Below, in pieces: positions 6,380 through 8,822 of a stretch of DNA of 8,822 nucleotides. Source of the stretch: Rubrivivax sp. (GTDB lineage Bacteria; Pseudomonadota; Gammaproteobacteria; Burkholderiales; Burkholderiaceae_C); contig JAIXSD010000616.1 of NCBI GenBank assembly GCA_027484885.1, positions 1 through 8,822 on the forward strand. Direction: 5' to 3'. A program made the position numbers and the translations under genes. The notes below the pieces were generated by a model that ran no database searches, had not been told where the DNA came from, and saw only the letters and a list, made by a program, of their open reading frames with translations. Positions within the stretch are counted from its first letter, which is position 1; every line of letters starts with the position of its first letter.

Positions 6380-7765
6380 GTGAAATTCCGGTTGAACGAC
6401 GTGAAGATGGCTCTGGCGCGAGCCGAAGCCTTTGCCGCGCGCCACCCGCGTGCGCTGACCGGCGGTGTGGTCACGGTGCTGAGCGGCTTTGCCATCACCG
6501 CCTTCGGTATCGCGCCGCTGGCGCCCAATGCCGCCGACCTGCCCCAGCGCACCCTGACCGAACAGATCCAGATCGACGACCTGGAAGCCCAGCTCAGCGC
6601 CCTGGCCAGCCACTCGATCGCGCTCAGCCGCAACGAGCTGACCCGCAGCAGCGACACGGTCGAAAGCCTGTTCAAGCGCCTCGGCGCCTTCGACCCCGAG
6701 GCTGCCCAGTTCCTGCGCAAAGATCCCGTGGCCAAGCGCCTGCTGCAAGGCCGCGCTGGCAAGATGGTGCAACTGACGGCCGATGCCTCGGGCACGGTCC
6801 AAACCCTGGTGGCCCGCTTTCCGGCCGAATCCAGCGAGCAGCAAAGCACGCATTTCAGCCGCCTGAGCATCAGCCGCGGCGCCGATGGCCAGTTCAGTGC
6901 CAAGCTGGAAACCGCGCCGCTGCAGGCGCAGATCCGCCTCGGCAGCGGCACCATCCAGAGCTCGCTGTTCGCCGCCACCGACGAAGCACGCATCCCCGAC
7001 GCCATCGCCACCCAGATGGCCGATATGTTCTCGGGCGAGATCGACTTCCATCGCGAACTGCGCAAGGGCGACCGCTTCTCCATCGTCTACGAAAGCCTGA
7101 CCGCCGACGGCGAACCCATCAACTGGAACGGCGCGGCGGGCCGCGTCATTGCCGGCGAGTTCGTCAACAACGGCCGCAGCCACACGGCGGTCTGGTTCAA
7201 GGACAGCGCCACCGGCAAGGGCAATTTCTACGCCTTTGACGGCCAAAGCAAGCGCCGCGCCTTCCTGGCCAGCCCGATGGAGTTCTCGCGCGTGACCTCA
7301 GGTTTCGCGATGCGCTTCCACCCGATCCATCAAACCTGGCGCCGTCATCTTGGCGTGGACTACGGCGCGCCCACGGGCACCCCGGTTCGCACCGTGGGCG
7401 ACGGTCAGGTCGAGTTTGCGGGCTGGCAGAACGGTTTTGGCAATGTGGTTCACATCCGCCACAGCGGCGACCGCACCACGGTCTACGCCCACCTGAGCCG
7501 CATCGACGTCAAGAAGGGTCAGCGCGTCGAACAAGGCCAGCGCGTCGGCGCCGTGGGCGCCACCGGTTGGGCCACAGGCCCGCATCTGCATTTCGAGTTC
7601 CGCGTCAAGGGCTCGCACCAGGATCCGCGCATCATTGCCCGGGCCTCGGAAGCAGTCACCCTGCCCAACTACGCTCGCAACCAGTTCCAGCAAACCGTGG
7701 CCAGCGTGAAAACGCAGCTGAGCGTCGCGCAGAGCATGGAATCGGGCGTGCTCGGCGCTGACTGA
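6380..7765 (+). CDS. Membrane-anchored M23 peptidoglycan endopeptidase (MepM/Csd3-like)
   Basis: From GTG 6380 this is a 461-residue zinc metallopeptidase expected to cut peptide cross-links in murein from the periplasmic side. A short cytoplasmic tail with HPRALTGG leads into one membrane segment (about 26-46, VVTVLSGFAITAFGIAPLA). Residues of about 80-145 (RNELTRSSDTVESLFKRLG) look like the OapA/LysM-like N-terminal part of MepM proteins. A Csd3-like middle domain follows (about 150-305), including FHRELRKGDRFSIVYE. The LytM domain at about 305-416 has all expected residues: His323 and Asp327 in HLGVDYGAP, His371 in VYAHLS, and His402 and His404 in GPHLHFEF. An active zinc enzyme is therefore likely. 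The start is uncertain: the frame stays open upstream to GTG 6230, but the SD site and membrane-segment position favour 6380; ATG 6407 is another option. anmK follows 52 bases downstream on the same strand, which fits a cell-wall theme. Confidence 0.9.
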   Translation: MKFRLNDVKMALARAEAFAARHPRALTGGVVTVLSGFAITAFGIAPLAPNAADLPQRTLTEQIQIDDLEAQLSALASHSIALSRNELTRSSDTVESLFKRLGAFDPEAAQFLRKDPVAKRLLQGRAGKMVQLTADASGTVQTLVARFPAESSEQQSTHFSRLSISRGADGQFSAKLETAPLQAQIRLGSGTIQSSLFAATDEARIPDAIATQMADMFSGEIDFHRELRKGDRFSIVYESLTADGEPINWNGAAGRVIAGEFVNNGRSHTAVWFKDSATGKGNFYAFDGQSKRRAFLASPMEFSRVTSGFAMRFHPIHQTWRRHLGVDYGAPTGTPVRTVGDGQVEFAGWQNGFGNVVHIRHSGDRTTVYAHLSRIDVKKGQRVEQGQRVGAVGATGWATGPHLHFEFRVKGSHQDPRIIARASEAVTLPNYARNQFQQTVASVKTQLSVAQSMESGVLGAD

Positions 7766-7817
7766 ACTTGCTGCTCGCCCGCGCACTTCGGCGCAAGCGC
7801 CTCACGCCGCACACTCC

Positions 7818-8822
7818 ATGAGCGACCTCTTCATCGGCCTGATGTCTGGCACCTCGCTGGACGGGGTCGATGCGGTGCTGGCCCGCTTTCCCGAGGCCGG
7901 CGGCGCCATGCAGGTGCTGGGCCATGCCCACCAGCCCTTTGCCAAAGCCTTGCGTGAGGAGCTGCTGAGCCTGAACCAGAGCGGCCAGGACGAGCTCCAC
8001 CGCGCCGCCCTGGCCGCCAACGCGCTGGCGCGCAGCTATGCCGATCTGGTGGCCCAGCTGCTGGAGCAATGCGCGCTGCGCCCCTCAGACATCCGCGCGC
8101 TCGGCGCCCACGGACAGACCGTGCGCCACCGCCCGGGGGAGTTCGATGGCATCGGCTACACCAGCCAGCTGCTCAACGGCGCCTTGCTGGCTGAGCAAAG
8201 CGGCATCACCGCGGTCTGCGATCTGCGCAGCCGTGACGTGGCCGCCGGCGGCCAGGGCGCGCCGCTGGTGCCCGCCTTCCACCGCGCCGTGTTCGGGCGC
8301 CCCGACGAGACGCTCGGGGTGCTCAATATCGGCGGCATCAGCAATATCAGCCTCTTGCTCGCCGATGGCTCCACCCTGGGCTTCGACTGCGGCCCGGGCA
8401 ATTGCCTGATGGATGCATGGATCGCCGAGCACCACGGCCAGGACTACGACGCCGATGGCGCCTGGGCCGCCCAGGGTCAGGTTTTGCCCGAGCTCTTGCG
8501 CGCCATGCTGGCCGAGCCCTTCTTCGCCAAAGCGCCACCGCGCAGCACCGGGCGAGATCTGTTCCATCGCGCCTGGCTGCAAGCGCATCTGAAACTCCTG
8601 CCCCGCCCGCCGCGCGCAGAGGATGTCCAGGCCACGCTGCTGGAGCTCAGCGCGCGCGCCGTGAGCGACAGCCTGCGGGATCAGGCCCGCTTGAGCCACC
8701 TGCTGGTCTGCGGCGGCGGCGCCCTCAACAGCCAGCTGATGCAGCGCTTGCAAGCCCTGTTGCCCGATACGCAAGTGGCGCGCAGCGACGAAGCCGGCTT
8801 GCCGGTGATGCAGGTCGAGGCC
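7818..8822 (+). CDS. anmK: Anhydro-N-acetylmuramic acid kinase, 3'-truncated by the window
   Basis: The frame stays open from ATG 7818 to the window edge, giving 335 residues. AnmK uses ATP and water to convert 1,6-anhydro-MurNAc, released by lytic transglycosylases, into MurNAc-6-phosphate, a cytoplasmic step of murein recycling that feeds MurQ. The N-terminus begins MSDLFIGLMSGTSLDGVDA, the ATP-binding signature. Other family blocks are GAHGQTVRHRP (96-106), LRSRDVAAGGQGAPLVPAF (136-154), LNIGGISNISL (169-179), GFDCGPGNCLMDAW (188-201) and VCGGGALN (297-304). Asp190 in GFDCGPGN is the likely counterpart of the catalytic base Asp182 of the Pseudomonas enzyme; this is inferred from motif position. 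By comparison with E. coli AnmK about 35-40 C-terminal residues lie beyond the window. No clear ribosome binding site precedes ATG 7818. Only 52 bases, with no credible terminator, separate it from the M23 gene, so co-transcription is likely. Confidence 0.95.
   Translation, partial: MSDLFIGLMSGTSLDGVDAVLARFPEAGGAMQVLGHAHQPFAKALREELLSLNQSGQDELHRAALAANALARSYADLVAQLLEQCALRPSDIRALGAHGQTVRHRPGEFDGIGYTSQLLNGALLAEQSGITAVCDLRSRDVAAGGQGAPLVPAFHRAVFGRPDETLGVLNIGGISNISLLLADGSTLGFDCGPGNCLMDAWIAEHHGQDYDADGAWAAQGQVLPELLRAMLAEPFFAKAPPRSTGRDLFHRAWLQAHLKLLPRPPRAEDVQATLLELSARAVSDSLRDQARLSHLLVCGGGALNSQLMQRLQALLPDTQVARSDEAGLPVMQVEA

Noticed and set aside
6068..7246. A 392-codon minus-strand frame opposite the M23 peptidase
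   Set aside because: It is a composition shadow with no recognisable domain or ribosome binding site, and it overlaps the tyrS start.
7790..7801. Palindrome GGCGCAAGCGCC between the M23 gene and anmK as a terminator
   Set aside because: At most four base pairs with a four-base loop and no T-tract; short GC palindromes are common in this composition.
8085..8774. A 229-codon minus-strand frame inside anmK
   Set aside because: It is antisense to conserved AnmK motifs and its own product has no recognisable features.
1..8822. CRISPR arrays, tRNA or rRNA genes, insertion sequences, phage or defence genes
   Set aside because: No spaced direct repeats, no cloverleaf-like sequence, no transposase or integrase motif and no terminal inverted repeats were seen on reading through the window.

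Overview
The window is about 8.8 kb of high-GC, gene-dense chromosomal DNA with strong G/C preference at third codon positions. The gene content (type II secretion GspF, TyrRS, an M23 peptidase beside anmK) and the protein sequences look like a beta-proteobacterium of the order Burkholderiales, perhaps close to Roseateles/Pelomonas/Rubrivivax. That placement is inferred from resemblance, not from a search. I see no mobile element, integrase, tRNA, rRNA, CRISPR array or composition break; this reads as ordinary core chromosome.

Layout. (1) At 1-291 is the 3' end of a GspF-type inner-membrane secretion protein. It is followed 26 bases later, on the same strand, by a complete cytosolic 5'-nucleotidase of the cN-I type (318-1214). 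(2) After a 133-base gap comes a very large gene (1348-4770) for an exported Tricorn-like serine protease: signal peptide, beta-propeller region, Lys/Pro/Glu-rich linker, C1 helical segment, PDZ domain and S41 catalytic core. (3) A strong hairpin at 4821-4859 ends this gene and the convergent tyrS, which lies on the minus strand (6138-4885). (4) The divergent gap after tyrS holds a plausible sigma-70 promoter. It leads into a membrane-anchored M23 (MepM/Csd3-like) peptidoglycan endopeptidase (about 6380-7765). Then, 52 bases on, comes anmK (7818 to the window edge), which is cut off near its C-terminus.

How the genes work together. The last two genes form a sensible murein pair: a periplasm-facing endopeptidase that opens cross-links, and a cytoplasmic kinase that salvages anhydro-MurNAc released by murein turnover. 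TyrRS is housekeeping. GspF, the nucleotidase and the Tricorn homologue share a direction but no obvious pathway. The most unusual points are in the Tricorn homologue. The Ser next to the catalytic His in archaeal Tricorn appears to be Leu, the Asp thought to set basic P1 preference appears to be Trp, and the propeller is interrupted by a KPEx-repeat linker. I found no convincing undescribed multi-gene system here.
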